From: Rhizobium sp. CB3090
GTDB taxonomy: Bacteria > Pseudomonadota > Alphaproteobacteria > Rhizobiales > Rhizobiaceae
NCBI RefSeq assembly: GCF_029714285.1
Contig: NZ_CP121662.1
Span: 3,220,001-3,284,000, forward strand
Reading direction: 5' to 3'
Length of the DNA: 64,000 nt
The notes under the pieces were generated by a model. The model had not been told where the DNA came from, did not search any database, and saw only the letters and a program-made list of their open reading frames with translations. A program made the position numbers and the translations under genes. Of this stretch, positions 1 to 8,843 are shown piece after piece (the stretch's first letter is position 1; each line of letters starts with the position of its first letter).

Positions 1-1060
1 CGGCCGAGGCGCGCAGGAGGGTGTGCTGGTGCGCGACGCCGAGGCGCTGGAGCTCTTCGCCAAGGTCGACGCGCTGATCGTCGACAAGACCGGCACCTTG
101 ACCGAAGGCAGACCGAACTTGACCGATATTATCCCTGTCGCCGGTATGGATGAGGCCCGCCTGCTCTCGCTTGCCGCCAGCCTGGAACGCGGCTCCGAAC
201 ATCCGCTGGCCGAGGCGATTGTCGCCGGCGCACAGGAGCGCGGCGCGAACCTCGTCGATATATCCGGCTTCGCGGCAAAGACCGGCAAGGGCGTGGAGGG
301 TCGCGCCGGCGATACGACAATCGCTCTCGGCAATGCCGCGATGATGACCGATCTCGGCATTGCGATCGATGCGCTGCAGGCCGAAACCGAACGTCTGCGC
401 AGGGAAGGCAAGACCGTGATGTTCGTCGTCGTCGACGATCGGTTGGCCGGCATTGTCGCTGTCGCCGACCGGATCAAGCCGACGACGGCGGCCGCCATCA
501 AGGCGCTGCACGACAGCGGCCTGAAAATCATCATGGCGACCGGCGACAATGCTAAGACTGCCACGGCCGTTGCCGCCCATCTCGGCATCGACGAAGTGCG
601 CGCCGACATGCTGCCAGAAAGCAAGAAGGCGCTGATCGACGAGCTGCGGGCCAAGGGCAACGTGGTCGCCATGGCCGGTGACGGCGTCAATGACGCCCCG
701 GCGCTTGCCGCGGCCGATGTCGGCATCGCCATGGGCACCGGCGCCGATGTCGCGATGGAAAGCGCCGGCATCACCCTGGTCAAGGGCGACCTCAACGGCA
801 TCGTCCGGGCGCGGCACCTTTCGGAAGCCACGATCCGCAACATCAAGCAAAACCTGGCCTTCGCCTTCGGCTACAATGCCCTCGGCGTGCCGCTTGCCGC
901 AGGTGTGCTCTACCCGATCTTCGGCCTGTTGCTGTCGCCGATGATCGCGGCGGCCGCCATGAGCCTGTCCTCGGTTTCGGTCATCACCAACGCGCTGCGG
1001 CTCAGGCTAGAGCATCCCGCCCTCAGGTGGAACCACCTGAAGGCGGATAACATGCCCTAG
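1..1060 (+). CDS. copA: Cu(I)-translocating P1B-type ATPase, C-terminal part (5' end outside window)
   Basis: This is the C-terminal half of a P1B heavy-metal ATPase that pumps copper out of the cytoplasm. The frame is open from base 2 and gives GRGAQEG just before [10 protein letters not shown], so the gene starts upstream. Visible in order are the phosphorylation motif DKTGTLTEG, the P1B-specific HPLAEAIV motif of the nucleotide domain, the TGDN motif, the hinge [10 protein letters not shown], and two closing membrane helices with [15 protein letters not shown] and [16 protein letters not shown]. The last segment is typical of copper exporters (CopA/ActP). A copper-sensing MerR regulator follows on the same strand, which supports the substrate. 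The metal-binding N-terminus and the CPC helix are not in the window. Confidence 0.93.
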   Translation, partial: GRGAQEGVLVRDAEALELFAKVDALIVDKTGTLTEGRPNLTDIIPVAGMDEARLLSLAASLERGSEHPLAEAIVAGAQERGANLVDISGFAAKTGKGVEGRAGDTTIALGNAAMMTDLGIAIDALQAETERLRREGKTVMFVVVDDRLAGIVAVADRIKPTTAAAIKALHDSGLKIIMATGDNAKTATAVAAHLGIDEVRADMLPESKKALIDELRAKGNVVAMAGDGVNDAPALAAADVGIAMGTGADVAMESAGITLVKGDLNGIVRARHLSEATIRNIKQNLAFAFGYNALGVPLAAGVLYPIFGLLLSPMIAAAAMSLSSVSVITNALRLRLEHPALRWNHLKADNMP

Positions 1061-1070
1061 ATTCAAAAGA

Positions 1071-1114
1071 CTAGAGCGACCTTTGTGCGTTCAAGCAAAC
1101 GCACGGCGCTCTAG
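1071..1114. repeat. Inverted repeat between copper ATPase and its regulator
   Basis: An outer perfect 8-base pair arm, CTAGAGCG / CGCTCTAG, encloses a second pair GTGCGTT / AACGCAC, so the RNA can fold into a two-part hairpin. It sits between the ATPase stop and the ribosome site of the MerR gene. It could be a terminator or attenuator or a dispersed palindromic element; there is no U-tract. Confidence 0.5.
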
Positions 1115-1133
1115 CGAAGTAAGGAGAGATCAC

Positions 1134-1520
1134 ATGAATATCGGCGAAGCATCAGGCCGCTCCGGCCTGCCGGCGAAGACGATCCGCTATTACGAGGATA
1201 TCGGCCTGATCCGCCCCGATCGCGGTGACAACGGCTATCGCGACTACGGTCCAGACGACGTGCACAAGCTGCGCTTCCTGCACCGCTCCCGCAGCCTCGG
1301 CTTCTCCGTCGACGAGTGTCGGCAACTGCTGGCGCTCTACGAAGACAAAAGCCGCGCCAGCGCCGACGTCAAGGAAATCGCCACCTCGAAGCTTACCGAG
1401 ATCGACCGCAAGATCCGCGAGCTGACCGAGCTACGCCGTACGCTGGAGCATCTGGTGCATGCCTGCCATGGCAACGAGAGGCCGGATTGCCCGATCTTGG
1501 AGGAGCTGTCGGAGGGGTGA
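1134..1520 (+). CDS. hmrR: MerR-family copper-responsive transcriptional activator (CueR/HmrR type)
   Basis: A 128-residue MerR-family regulator expected to sense Cu(I) and activate copper export genes. The N-terminal winged helix begins MNIGEASGRSGLPAKTIRYY, followed by a long dimerisation helix. The C-terminal loop has two cysteines, C-x7-C (CHGNERPDC), the spacing of the CueR metal site. I chose the ATG at 1134 because AAGGAG lies 8 bases upstream and the protein then begins at the family's usual place; the frame is open 17 codons further upstream, but those residues do not belong to the family. It lies directly downstream of the copper ATPase. CueR and HmrR are the same functional class; the rhizobial name is used. 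Confidence 0.88.
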   Translation: MNIGEASGRSGLPAKTIRYYEDIGLIRPDRGDNGYRDYGPDDVHKLRFLHRSRSLGFSVDECRQLLALYEDKSRASADVKEIATSKLTEIDRKIRELTELRRTLEHLVHACHGNERPDCPILEELSEG

Positions 1521-1538
1521 GGCTACTGAACCACCCGC

Positions 1539-1587
1539 CCTCGCTCTTCGAGGCTCCGGCCTGCGGCCTCCGCACCTCAGAGTGAGG
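1539..1587. repeat. Palindromic intergenic element, copy 1
   Basis: An imperfect hairpin with arms starting CCTCGCTCTTCGAGG and ending CACCTCAGAGTGAGG. It has the same design as the element at 1688-1751 but in the opposite orientation. The whole 1521-1769 interval holds only these two elements and no convincing gene. Confidence 0.6.
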
Positions 1588-1687
1588 ACTAATCTTCTCG
1601 CCCGCTGCCCTGACCTACCTTTGTTAACCTGAGCCTGCCGAAAGAGGACAAGCCGCAGTTTTAACGCCTTCCACTGCGCCCTCTCCG

Positions 1688-1751
1688 CCTCATCCTGAGG
1701 TGCCCAGACGATGAAGCGTCAGCGGAAGCGACTGGGCCTCGAAGGACGAGG
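1688..1751. repeat. Palindromic intergenic element, copy 2
   Basis: A long imperfect hairpin: the left arm CCTCATCCTGAGGTGCCCAG pairs with a right arm reading CTGGGCCTCGAAGGACGAGG, with about four mismatches over 20 pairs. It ends close to the thiolase stop codon, so it may also act as a transcription terminator for that gene. Elements of this design are common between genes in Rhizobiales. Confidence 0.6.
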
Positions 1752-1769
1752 CGGCCACCGCCCCTATCC

Positions 1770-2960
1770 TCAATTCACCCGCTCCACCGCAATCGCCGTC
1801 GCCTCACCGCCGCCGATGCAGAGGGCGGCGACACCCCGTCTCGCCCCCTGGCGCTCCAGGGCATGCAACAGCGTCACGATCAACCGCGCACCGGTGGCGC
1901 CAATGGGGTGGCCCAACGCACAGGCGCCGCCATTGATGTTGAGACGGTCGCGGTCGATGCCGAGATCCTTGGCGGCGGCCATGGCGACGACGGCGAAGGC
2001 TTCGTTGATCTCGAAGAGGTCGACATCGCCGACCTTCCAGCCGGTCTTGTCCAGGACCTTGCGGATCGCCGGGATCGGCGCGGTCGTGTACCAGGCGGGC
2101 TCCTGGGCGTGGGTGGCATGCGCCTTGATCTCGGCGAGGATCGGCAGACCTTCGCGCTCGGCGATCGAGCGCCGCGTAAGGATCAGCGCGGCCGCACCGT
2201 CGGCATTGGCCGAGGCGCTGGCAGCAGTGATCGTACCGTCCTTGCGAAAAGCGGGCTTCAGCGTCGGAATCTTTTCCGGCGAGACCTTCTGCGGATGCTC
2301 GTCCTTGGCGATCGTCACCGGACCGCCTTTGGCAGCAACGGAAATCGGCGTGATCTCGGCTTCGAAGGCACCTGTTTCGATCGCCTTGCGCGCACGCGTC
2401 AACGTCTCGACAGCATAGGCATCCTGATCGTCGCGGCTGAACTGATAGGCCTCGACCGCCATCTCGCCGAATTCGCCCATCGAGCGGCCTTTTTCATAGG
2501 CGTCTTCCAGACCGTCGAGCATCATGTGGTCGAAAATGCGGTCATGGCCCAGGCGGTAGCCGCCCCGCGCCTTGGCGAGCAGATAGGGCGCATTCGACAT
2601 CGACTCCATGCCGCCGGAAACCGCGATCGAGGCGGAGCCGGCGAGGATCAGATCATGCGCCAGCATGGTCGCCTTCATGCCCGAACCGCAGACCTTGTTG
2701 ATCGTCGTGGCGCCGACGGCATCCGGCAAGCCTGCGCCTCGCGCCGCCTGTCTTGCCGGCGCCTGCCCCTGCCCCGCCGGCAGCACACAGCCGAACAGCA
2801 CCTCGTCCACCATCTCCGCGGACAATCCGGCACGCTCCAAAGCAGCACGAATGACATGGGAGCCGAGTTCCGGCGCTTGCAACGGAGACAATTCTCCCTG
2901 GAAACGACCAAGCGGCGTGCGGGTAGCGGAGACGATGACGACAGGATCGGTGACAGACAT
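1770..2960 (-). CDS. Acetyl-CoA C-acetyltransferase / thiolase
   Basis: A thiolase of 396 residues, the usual length, catalysing condensation or thiolytic cleavage of acyl-CoA. The nucleophilic cysteine lies in NKVCGSGMKA, the catalytic histidine in ALGHPIGATGARL, and the second cysteine in LCIGGGEATA; NEAFA is also present. The last motif is usually CIGGGxG, so EAT is a mild variant. I start at the ATG giving MSVTDPVVIVSATRTPLG (2960); the five earlier in-frame codons are unlikely. It is monocistronic and has no polyhydroxybutyrate or ketone-body genes beside it, so the pathway (biosynthetic or degradative) cannot be told from the sequence. Confidence 0.88.
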   Translation of the reverse strand: MSVTDPVVIVSATRTPLGRFQGELSPLQAPELGSHVIRAALERAGLSAEMVDEVLFGCVLPAGQGQAPARQAARGAGLPDAVGATTINKVCGSGMKATMLAHDLILAGSASIAVSGGMESMSNAPYLLAKARGGYRLGHDRIFDHMMLDGLEDAYEKGRSMGEFGEMAVEAYQFSRDDQDAYAVETLTRARKAIETGAFEAEITPISVAAKGGPVTIAKDEHPQKVSPEKIPTLKPAFRKDGTITAASASANADGAAALILTRRSIAEREGLPILAEIKAHATHAQEPAWYTTAPIPAIRKVLDKTGWKVGDVDLFEINEAFAVVAMAAAKDLGIDRDRLNINGGACALGHPIGATGARLIVTLLHALERQGARRGVAALCIGGGEATAIAVERVN

Positions 2961-3118
2961 GATGGCTCCTCGCAATTTGCAAGTTTAGTGATCAAGACTA
3001 TTGCTAGCACGTTAAATGATGCGCGTCATGTAAATATGTCGGAAGCTTTTCTCGGAGCGCCCGCTATTGCCCAACCTCGAATTATCGGAATGATTGTGCT
3101 CCTCACCGACGTGGTTTA

Positions 3119-3150
3119 TGGATATCCGTAATTAAGTAATTGGATATCCC
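3119..3150. promoter_or_regulatory. Probable VapB operator: two GGATATCC boxes
   Basis: Two identical palindromic octamers GGATATCC lie at 3120-3127 and 3142-3149, 22 bp apart centre to centre (two helical turns), with an AT-rich, roughly symmetric spacer. The second box abuts the vapB start codon. VapBC complexes usually bind such paired palindromes to repress their own operon. The binding is inferred. Confidence 0.6.
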
Positions 3151-3378
3151 ATGCCTCTCTACATCAAAGACGATTCCATAGACCTATTAGCGCGGCGCTA
3201 TCAGGCGCTGACGAAAACGTCCACGAAAACCGAAGCCGTGCGGTTGGCACTGCAAAAGGCGCTGGACGAAGAGCTTGCCAAACCGTCGCTTGTCGATATC
3301 GCCGTCACCTTCTGTCGTAACCTGAAACAGAAGGCAGCCGCCAAAAAGACAGATCCTCTTCCCGGAGAGGGCGCCTGA
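3151..3378 (+). CDS. vapB: VapB-type antitoxin (Rv0623-like family)
   Basis: A 75-residue protein of the Rv0623-like antitoxin family. The N-terminal MPLYIKDDSIDLLARRY is the family's short strand plus helix, followed by TKTEAVRLALQKAL, the ribbon-helix-helix-like DNA-binding part; the basic C-terminal tail (KQKAAAKK) probably wraps the toxin. Its last base overlaps the ATG of the PIN-domain gene, the usual tight coupling of antitoxin and toxin. The upstream paired palindrome probably mediates autorepression. The antitoxin assignment rests on both sequence and partner. Confidence 0.85.
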   Translation: MPLYIKDDSIDLLARRYQALTKTSTKTEAVRLALQKALDEELAKPSLVDIAVTFCRNLKQKAAAKKTDPLPGEGA

Positions 3379-3773
3379 TGTTCATCGATGCTTCGGTGCT
3401 GGCCGCCATGATGACCGATGAGGATGAGGCGCGCGAATTTGCCGCCCGCATGCAGGCTGGGACGATACGAATGACGTCGCCGGTCGCTGTCGCTCAAACG
3501 GCGATCAATGTTGCTACCCGTCTTGGCCTCACAATCAGCGAAGCGGGTGATGCGGTCCGGACGTTTTTAGGGTTGATGAACATCCAGCTTCTAGCAATTC
3601 CCCCGCGCGCCGCCTTCCTGGCGATCGAGGCCCACGAGCGCTATGGCGAGGGTCGCCATCCGGCAGCTCTCAGCCTCGACGACTGCATGGCCTATGCCTG
3701 CGCTCGCTATTACCGCCAGCCGCTTTTGTTCCGGGGCGACGCGTTCGCCCGGACCGATATTGAGGTAGCCTGA
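3378..3773 (+). CDS. vapC: VapC-type PIN-domain ribonuclease toxin with a substituted acidic residue
   Basis: A 131-residue PIN-domain protein. In the VapC family this domain is a Mg-dependent endoribonuclease that cleaves specific RNAs. The first metal-binding aspartate is D4 (MFIDASVLAAMM), the third and fourth acidic positions lie in LSLDDCMAYACAR and FRGDAFARTDIE. At the position where family members carry a glutamate (pattern SPxxxxE), this protein reads SPVAVAQTAINVA, that is Q40. That would weaken metal binding, so the toxin may be impaired. The start codon overlaps the vapB stop. No frameshift or truncation is visible. Confidence 0.83.
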   Translation: MFIDASVLAAMMTDEDEAREFAARMQAGTIRMTSPVAVAQTAINVATRLGLTISEAGDAVRTFLGLMNIQLLAIPPRAAFLAIEAHERYGEGRHPAALSLDDCMAYACARYYRQPLLFRGDAFARTDIEVA

Positions 3774-3794
3774 ACGGTCCTGGCTATACCGCCG

Positions 3795-4100
3795 TCAGGG
3801 GCAAAGCGAGGCCGATCCTGCGGCATATGTGTTCGAGCGCACGCCGACCGAGTTCGGCGCAGCAGCGCATTGCAGCCGGGTCATCGCATCGCCGGCGCGA
3901 ATCGGACCGGTCACGGAAGGATCGGTATTGATGGTACCGTCGGGGAGGATCGCGTCCTTCGAATGGCCGAAATTGCCGACATCCGCCTGGATCGTATCGA
4001 CATTGAGGCTCCTGGCTCGATGCTTATGCACCGGCTCCGCCATGGCGGCGCTGGACATTCCGATGACAAGGGCCGAAATAGTAAGAGCTTTGAGCAGCAT
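3795..4100 (-). CDS. Small exported protein of unknown function
   Basis: About 101 residues if started at MLLKALTISALVIGMSSAAM (4100). This is a classical Sec signal peptide with likely cleavage after AMA. The mature part is polar, starting EPVHKHRARS, with two cysteines (LQCAAAP and the near-terminal SLCP) that could form a disulfide in the periplasm. An upstream in-frame ATG at 4136 would bury the signal peptide and is less likely. No domain is recognised. It sits alone between vapC (convergent) and the MFS exporter gene. Confidence 0.6.
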   Translation of the reverse strand: MLLKALTISALVIGMSSAAMAEPVHKHRARSLNVDTIQADVGNFGHSKDAILPDGTINTDPSVTGPIRAGDAMTRLQCAAAPNSVGVRSNTYAAGSASLCP

Positions 4101-4196
4101 GAGACTGCCTCCCACGCGAGTTGAACCTCTATGCATATGGGAGCTGGCAAGCCGATTTACAGCGCGGGCAGACCAAATATCGCAAGAATTTGAAAG

Positions 4197-5642
4197 TCAT
4201 GGTCGTGTCTTGATGCGATGCTTTGACACCTCCGCACCTGCGTCCGGCGGCAGGCGGAGGAAACGAAGCGACGAGACGATGCCGATCAGGGCGATGACCA
4301 GGAACGCCCAGCGGAAATCGATGAGGGAAAGTGCTTCGCCTCCATGGACAGTGCGCGAGAGATTGAGAACGGCGGCAGCGACAGCCACGCCGAGCAGCAA
4401 CGAAACCTGCTGCAGCATGCTCGACAACGTCGAGGCGGAACTGCGCTGTGCGGCATGAATATCGGTAAAGCCGAGCGTATTCAGCGCCGTGAAGTTCATG
4501 GAACGCGACAAGCCAGCAATAAATAGCAGGCAATATATCAGCAGGTCCGGCGTCGACGGAGACAGAAACCCGCAACTGCCGATGCTGGCCGATGAGATCA
4601 GGCCGTTGACGACGAGCACATTGCGAAAGCCGAAGGCTTTCAGCATCTGCGTCGTGACCGCCTTCATGCCGAGATTGCCGGCAAAGTAGAACAGCAGATA
4701 GGTGCCGGCGTCGATCGCCGTGCGGCCGAAACCGACCTGGAACAGTAACGGGATCAGGAAGGGCGTGGCGTTGATCGCGACCCGGCTCGCCGTACCGGCC
4801 GAAAGCGTCGACATGGCGAAGGTCTGCACCTTGAAGGCGGAGAGATCGAGCAAGGGTGCATCGACCCTCATGAAATGCCGGGTGGCAATGATGGAGAAAG
4901 CCACGCCGGCGGCGATCAACCCGGCACTCGCTGCAAGACCTGTCGTACCTTGCACGACGAATTCCAGGCCGGCGAGCAGGAAGGTCAGTCCGGCCGCCGA
5001 CTGGAGGAAGCCGGTAAGATCGAGCCGTGCGACCTTCTCTTCGCGCTGGTCCGGCACGAAGCGCAGGACGAGACCGAGACCGATGATGCCGATCGGGATA
5101 TTGATCAGAAAGTTCCAATGCCAGGACAGATAGGTGGTGATGAAGCTGCCGAGTACAGGGCCGATAACGGGTGCGGTCAGCGCCGGCCAAGTGATCATCG
5201 AAATGGCGTGCACGAGATCGGACTTCCGGGCATTTTTCAGCACGATGATGCGGCCGACCGGGGTCATCAGGGCACTGCCGACACCCTGCACCGCACGGGC
5301 GATGACGAATTCGACAAGATTGCCTGACAGGCCGCAGAACAGCGATGCCACCGTGAAAACCGTGATCGACGCCAGGAACACCCGTCGAGCGCCGTAGCGA
5401 TCGCCGGCCCAGCCCGCCAGCGGCACGAAGGCGGCCATGGTAAGCAGATAGACCGTGATGCCGATGCTCATCGACACCGGCTCGACGCCAAAGGTCGCCG
5501 CCATCTGCGGCAGCGAGGTCGTGACGATCGTGCCGTCCAAAATCTGCATAAAGAAGGCGACGGCGACAACCAACGCGATGATGCGGGATTGCCGGCCGAA
5601 ATTTTCTTCGGAAGGCTGCTCTATGGTCCGGGCAACAGTCAT
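4197..5642 (-). CDS. MFS transporter, DHA2 (14-helix) multidrug exporter family
   Basis: A 481-residue integral membrane protein of the EmrB/QacA-type DHA2 family, which exports drugs or metabolites using the proton gradient. Visible signatures are LDGTIVTTSLPQMA in helix 1 (motif D1), GWAGDRYGARRVF between helices 2 and 3 (motif A), and the antiporter motif WPALTAPVIGPVLGSFI in helix 5. No EmrA-like membrane-fusion partner is adjacent, and no regulator lies divergently within the 208-bp space to 5850. The substrate cannot be predicted. A long second frame over the same bases is a shadow. Confidence 0.87.
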   Translation of the reverse strand: MTVARTIEQPSEENFGRQSRIIALVVAVAFFMQILDGTIVTTSLPQMAATFGVEPVSMSIGITVYLLTMAAFVPLAGWAGDRYGARRVFLASITVFTVASLFCGLSGNLVEFVIARAVQGVGSALMTPVGRIIVLKNARKSDLVHAISMITWPALTAPVIGPVLGSFITTYLSWHWNFLINIPIGIIGLGLVLRFVPDQREEKVARLDLTGFLQSAAGLTFLLAGLEFVVQGTTGLAASAGLIAAGVAFSIIATRHFMRVDAPLLDLSAFKVQTFAMSTLSAGTASRVAINATPFLIPLLFQVGFGRTAIDAGTYLLFYFAGNLGMKAVTTQMLKAFGFRNVLVVNGLISSASIGSCGFLSPSTPDLLIYCLLFIAGLSRSMNFTALNTLGFTDIHAAQRSSASTLSSMLQQVSLLLGVAVAAAVLNLSRTVHGGEALSLIDFRWAFLVIALIGIVSSLRFLRLPPDAGAEVSKHRIKTRP

Positions 5643-5850
5643 GACATGAAATTTCAGAGATGGCGTTCAAGGAGATCGGGCGCGTTTCCCGACAGCAATC
5701 ATACGATCAATGAATACGCCCGTGGACGCTGGTTGCAAAGCCGCAACCCCATGCCCGAGCCATCAAAAATTGGTACGGTGACATAAAAAGTCACGGTCTT
5801 TGCCGGATTTTCCTTTGGTCGCACCTTCCGCCCGCAGCATCCTGCAGGCG

Positions 5851-6513
5851 TCAATCGTCCGAATAGCGCTGCTCCCGCCAGGGATCGCCATACATGTGAT
5901 AGCCGTTCTTCTCCCAGAAGCCGGCCCTGTCGGCGCCGATGAGCTCGATGCGGTTCAGCCACTTGGCGCTTTTCCAGAAATAAAGATGCGGCACGACAAG
6001 ACGCATCGGACCGCCATGCTCACGAGTCAGCGGCTGACCCTCCCAGGCGGTGGCGAGGATTGCATCTTCGGCAGCAAAATCGGCAAGCGGCAAATTGGTG
6101 GTATAGCCGTCATAACTGGTCAGCAGCACATAATGCGCCTCGGCCGTCGGCATGGCGAGATCAAGCAGATCGCGCGTCGAAACCCCTTCCCACCTGTTGT
6201 CATACCGCGACCAGGTGGTCACACAATGAATGTCGCTGACGCGAGTGCTTTGTTCGATCGCCTGGAAAGCCGCCCAATCGAGACTGAGCCGCGTCTCCAC
6301 GAAGCCGAGCACATCGAGCCGCCAGCTCGAAAGCGAAACCTGCGGCTGCTGACCGAGATCGAGCACCGGCCAGTTCTTGACCAGATGCTGCCCCGGCGGC
6401 AAACGCTCGGTTTCCGGCCGGCTGATCCGCCCGGTCAGAAACTTGCCCTCCGCCGCCCAGCGGCGCTTGGAGGTAGTGAGCTTGCTGTCGGCGGGGATCT
6501 GATCGTCGCTCAT
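5851..6513 (-). CDS. Cytosolic sulfite-oxidase-fold molybdopterin oxidoreductase
   Basis: A 220-residue protein with the SUOX molybdopterin-binding fold. The Mo-coordinating cysteine is C97 in SDIHCVTTWSRYDNRWEGV, and the conserved segments HYVLLTSYDGYTTNLPL, HGGPMRLVVPHLYFWKSAKW and GFWEKNGYHMYGDPW all match the small bacterial sulfite-oxidase-like family. There is no signal peptide or Tat motif, so it should stay in the cytoplasm, unlike the Tat-exported relative at 15908-16684. It has no haem domain and no redox partner next to it; physiological substrate unknown. Confidence 0.85.
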   Translation of the reverse strand: MSDDQIPADSKLTTSKRRWAAEGKFLTGRISRPETERLPPGQHLVKNWPVLDLGQQPQVSLSSWRLDVLGFVETRLSLDWAAFQAIEQSTRVSDIHCVTTWSRYDNRWEGVSTRDLLDLAMPTAEAHYVLLTSYDGYTTNLPLADFAAEDAILATAWEGQPLTREHGGPMRLVVPHLYFWKSAKWLNRIELIGADRAGFWEKNGYHMYGDPWREQRYSDD

Positions 6514-6591
6514 GCGGGCATCCTCTCTGCTGCGCAGAAATAGGATAATTGCGGCATGTCCGTGTCAAGTCAAAGAGCGATCGATAGCCGA

Positions 6592-7155
6592 CTATATAGC
6601 CTCGATGGCGATACAAAATAGCTGCGCCTTGCCCGAGATCGAGTGTTGCGTGGCGATGTCGTTACAGATAAGCAGGCAATCCCCGCCAGCAAGCGCTGTA
6701 CCATCGATCTCGGCATCGCCGCGATGGCAACGAACAAGGCTGGTTCCACCTTTGAAGGTGACTTCGGCAGTACCGTCAACGGAAATGCGCTGCACCGAAT
6801 GCGTGAAACGCCCCCGCCGCGTCATCACGTTGAGGTCCATGATCGTCCCGTCAATCAATGTCGCCGAGGTCGGAGCATCGGCTGCAAAGGATAGCGGCTC
6901 GCTTGCTTGAGTCAGGCGTTCACGCTCGCGCCCCTCGATGAAGAGAGTCATGCCCCCGCCATCGAGAATAGATAGCGTGCGATCAATACCCGGAAAGACC
7001 GAGAACGGCCCATCCGTGGCAACGGTCGCCATGCTGACACGCCAGTCGAAATCGGCAAGCCCTGCGCCTTCTGGCGAAACAGCGATTTCCACTGTTTCTC
7101 CGCCGCCGTTTTTCCAAGGCATGCGCTTGTGATCACTGGCGCGCAGCAGCTTCAT
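6592..7155 (-). CDS. hutD: HutD family protein, last gene of hut operon
   Basis: A 187-residue cupin-like HutD protein, starting MKLLRASDHKRMPWKNGGGE; the WKNGGG segment is the family hallmark. HutD is thought to limit or tune histidine catabolism (family knowledge) and no enzyme activity is established. The ATG at 7155 is separated by a single base from the hutU stop, so it is translationally coupled to the operon; an upstream extension of 48 codons runs inside hutU and is not credible. It is the last of four genes (hutI-hutH-hutU-hutD). The position where many bacteria keep hutG is occupied by hutD. Confidence 0.9.
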   Translation of the reverse strand: MKLLRASDHKRMPWKNGGGETVEIAVSPEGAGLADFDWRVSMATVATDGPFSVFPGIDRTLSILDGGGMTLFIEGRERERLTQASEPLSFAADAPTSATLIDGTIMDLNVMTRRGRFTHSVQRISVDGTAEVTFKGGTSLVRCHRGDAEIDGTALAGGDCLLICNDIATQHSISGKAQLFCIAIEAI

Positions 7156-7156
7156 T

Positions 7157-8842
7157 TTAGTTCCCCAAGATTGCCGGCAGGCGTAGGCCCTGCTCCTTGG
7201 CGCAATCGATAGCGATCTCATAGCCGGCATCGGCGTGGCGCATGACACCGGTTGCCGGGTCGTTCCAGAGAACGCGCTCCAGACGACGGGCCGCATCATC
7301 GGTGCCGTCGGCGCAGATGACCATGCCGGAGTGCTGGGAAAAGCCCATCCCGACGCCGCCGCCGTGGTGCAGCGATACCCAGGTGGCGCCCGATGCGGTG
7401 TTGAGCAGCGCGTTCAGCAACGGCCAGTCGGAAACGGCATCCGAGCCATCCTTCATCGCTTCCGTTTCGCGGTTCGGCGAAGCGACGGAGCCGGAGTCGA
7501 GATGGTCGCGGCCGATGACGACCGGAGCTTTCAGCTCGCCATTCCTGACCATTTCGTTGAAGGCGAGGCCCAGGCGGTGGCGATCGCCGAGACCGACCCA
7601 GCAAATGCGCGCCGGCAGGCCCTGGAAGGCGATGCGCTCGCGCGCCATGTCCAGCCAGTTGTGCAGGTGCTTGTTATCAGGCAGCAGCTCCTTCACCTTG
7701 GCGTCGGTCTTATAGATATCTTCCGGATCGCCTGAGAGAGCCGCCCAACGGAACGGGCCAATGCCGCGGCAAAAGAGCGGTCGGATATAGGCCGGCACGA
7801 AGCCCGGAAACGCGAAGGCGTTTTCGAAACCTTCGTCCTTGGCGACCTGGCGGATGTTGTTGCCGTAGTCGAGCGTCGGAACGCCGGCATCCCAGAAAGC
7901 GACCATGGCTTCGACATGGACCTTCATCGAAGCGCGGGCGGCAGCTTCGACGGCTTTCGGATCGCTCTCGCGCTTGGCTCGGTGTTCGGCCACCGTCCAA
8001 CCCGCCGGCAGGTAGCCGTTCAGCGGGTCGTGGGCGGAGGTCTGGTCGGTGACGATATCGGGGCGCGGGCCGCCGGCCTTCATGCGCTTCACGAGTTCCG
8101 GAAAGATTTCGGCGGCATTGCCAAGCAATCCGACGGACTTCGCTTCGCCGGCCTTGGTCCACTTGTCGATCATGGCAAGTGCTTCGTCGAGGCTCGATGC
8201 CTTCTCGTCGACATAGCGGGTGCGCAGGCGGAAATCGATGCGGGTTTCGTCGGATTCGACGGCGAGGCAGCAGGCGCCGGCCATGACAGCCGCCAGCGGC
8301 TGTGCGCCACCCATGCCCCCGAGGCCGCCGGTCAGGATCCACTTGCCCCTGAGATTGCCATTGTAATGCTGGCGACCGGCCTCGACGAAGGTTTCGTAGG
8401 TGCCCTGCACGATGCCCTGCGTGCCGATATAAATCCACGAGCCGGCCGTCATTTGGCCGTACATGGCAAGGCCCTTCTTATCGAGCTCGTTGAAGTGATC
8501 CCAGGTCGCCCAATGCGGCACGAGGTTGGAATTGGCGATCAGCACGCGCGGCGCGTCCTTGTGCGTGCGGAACACACCGACCGGCTTGCCGGACTGCACC
8601 AGCAGCGTCTCGTCCTCAGTCAAGGTCTTCAACGTCGCAGCGATGCGGTCAAAATCGTCCCAGGTGCGGGCGGCGCGGCCGATGCCGCCATAGACGACCA
8701 GCTCGTTCGGGTTTTCCGCGACGTCCGGGTCGAGGTTGTTCATTAGCATGCGCAACGGCGCTTCGGTCATCCAGCTCTTGGCGCTGAGCTCCGGGCCGCG
8801 AGGTGCGCGGACTTCGCGGATATTATGGCGTGGGTTGGTCAT
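7157..8842 (-). CDS. hutU: Urocanate hydratase
   Basis: A 561-residue urocanase, the normal length, converting urocanate to imidazolonepropionate, step two of histidine degradation. It begins [20 protein letters not shown]. The NAD-binding region [13 protein letters not shown], the active-site region [19 protein letters not shown] and the C-terminal [17 protein letters not shown] are all intact. The start at 8842 is one base after the hutH stop; a longer upstream frame overlaps hutH and has no family similarity. Cytosolic enzyme with tightly bound NAD. Confidence 0.96.
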   Translation of the reverse strand: MTNPRHNIREVRAPRGPELSAKSWMTEAPLRMLMNNLDPDVAENPNELVVYGGIGRAARTWDDFDRIAATLKTLTEDETLLVQSGKPVGVFRTHKDAPRVLIANSNLVPHWATWDHFNELDKKGLAMYGQMTAGSWIYIGTQGIVQGTYETFVEAGRQHYNGNLRGKWILTGGLGGMGGAQPLAAVMAGACCLAVESDETRIDFRLRTRYVDEKASSLDEALAMIDKWTKAGEAKSVGLLGNAAEIFPELVKRMKAGGPRPDIVTDQTSAHDPLNGYLPAGWTVAEHRAKRESDPKAVEAAARASMKVHVEAMVAFWDAGVPTLDYGNNIRQVAKDEGFENAFAFPGFVPAYIRPLFCRGIGPFRWAALSGDPEDIYKTDAKVKELLPDNKHLHNWLDMARERIAFQGLPARICWVGLGDRHRLGLAFNEMVRNGELKAPVVIGRDHLDSGSVASPNRETEAMKDGSDAVSDWPLLNALLNTASGATWVSLHHGGGVGMGFSQHSGMVICADGTDDAARRLERVLWNDPATGVMRHADAGYEIAIDCAKEQGLRLPAILGN

Positions 8843-8843
8843 G

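Noticed and set aside
4129..5670. 513-codon minus-strand frame overlapping the MFS gene
   Set aside because: Same strand but different frame from the recognised transporter; Arg/His-rich and without membrane helices.
5699..5962. 87-codon minus-strand frame upstream of the MFS gene
   Set aside because: Overlaps the molybdoenzyme gene end, no ribosome site and no family; the 5643-5850 space has no convincing gene.
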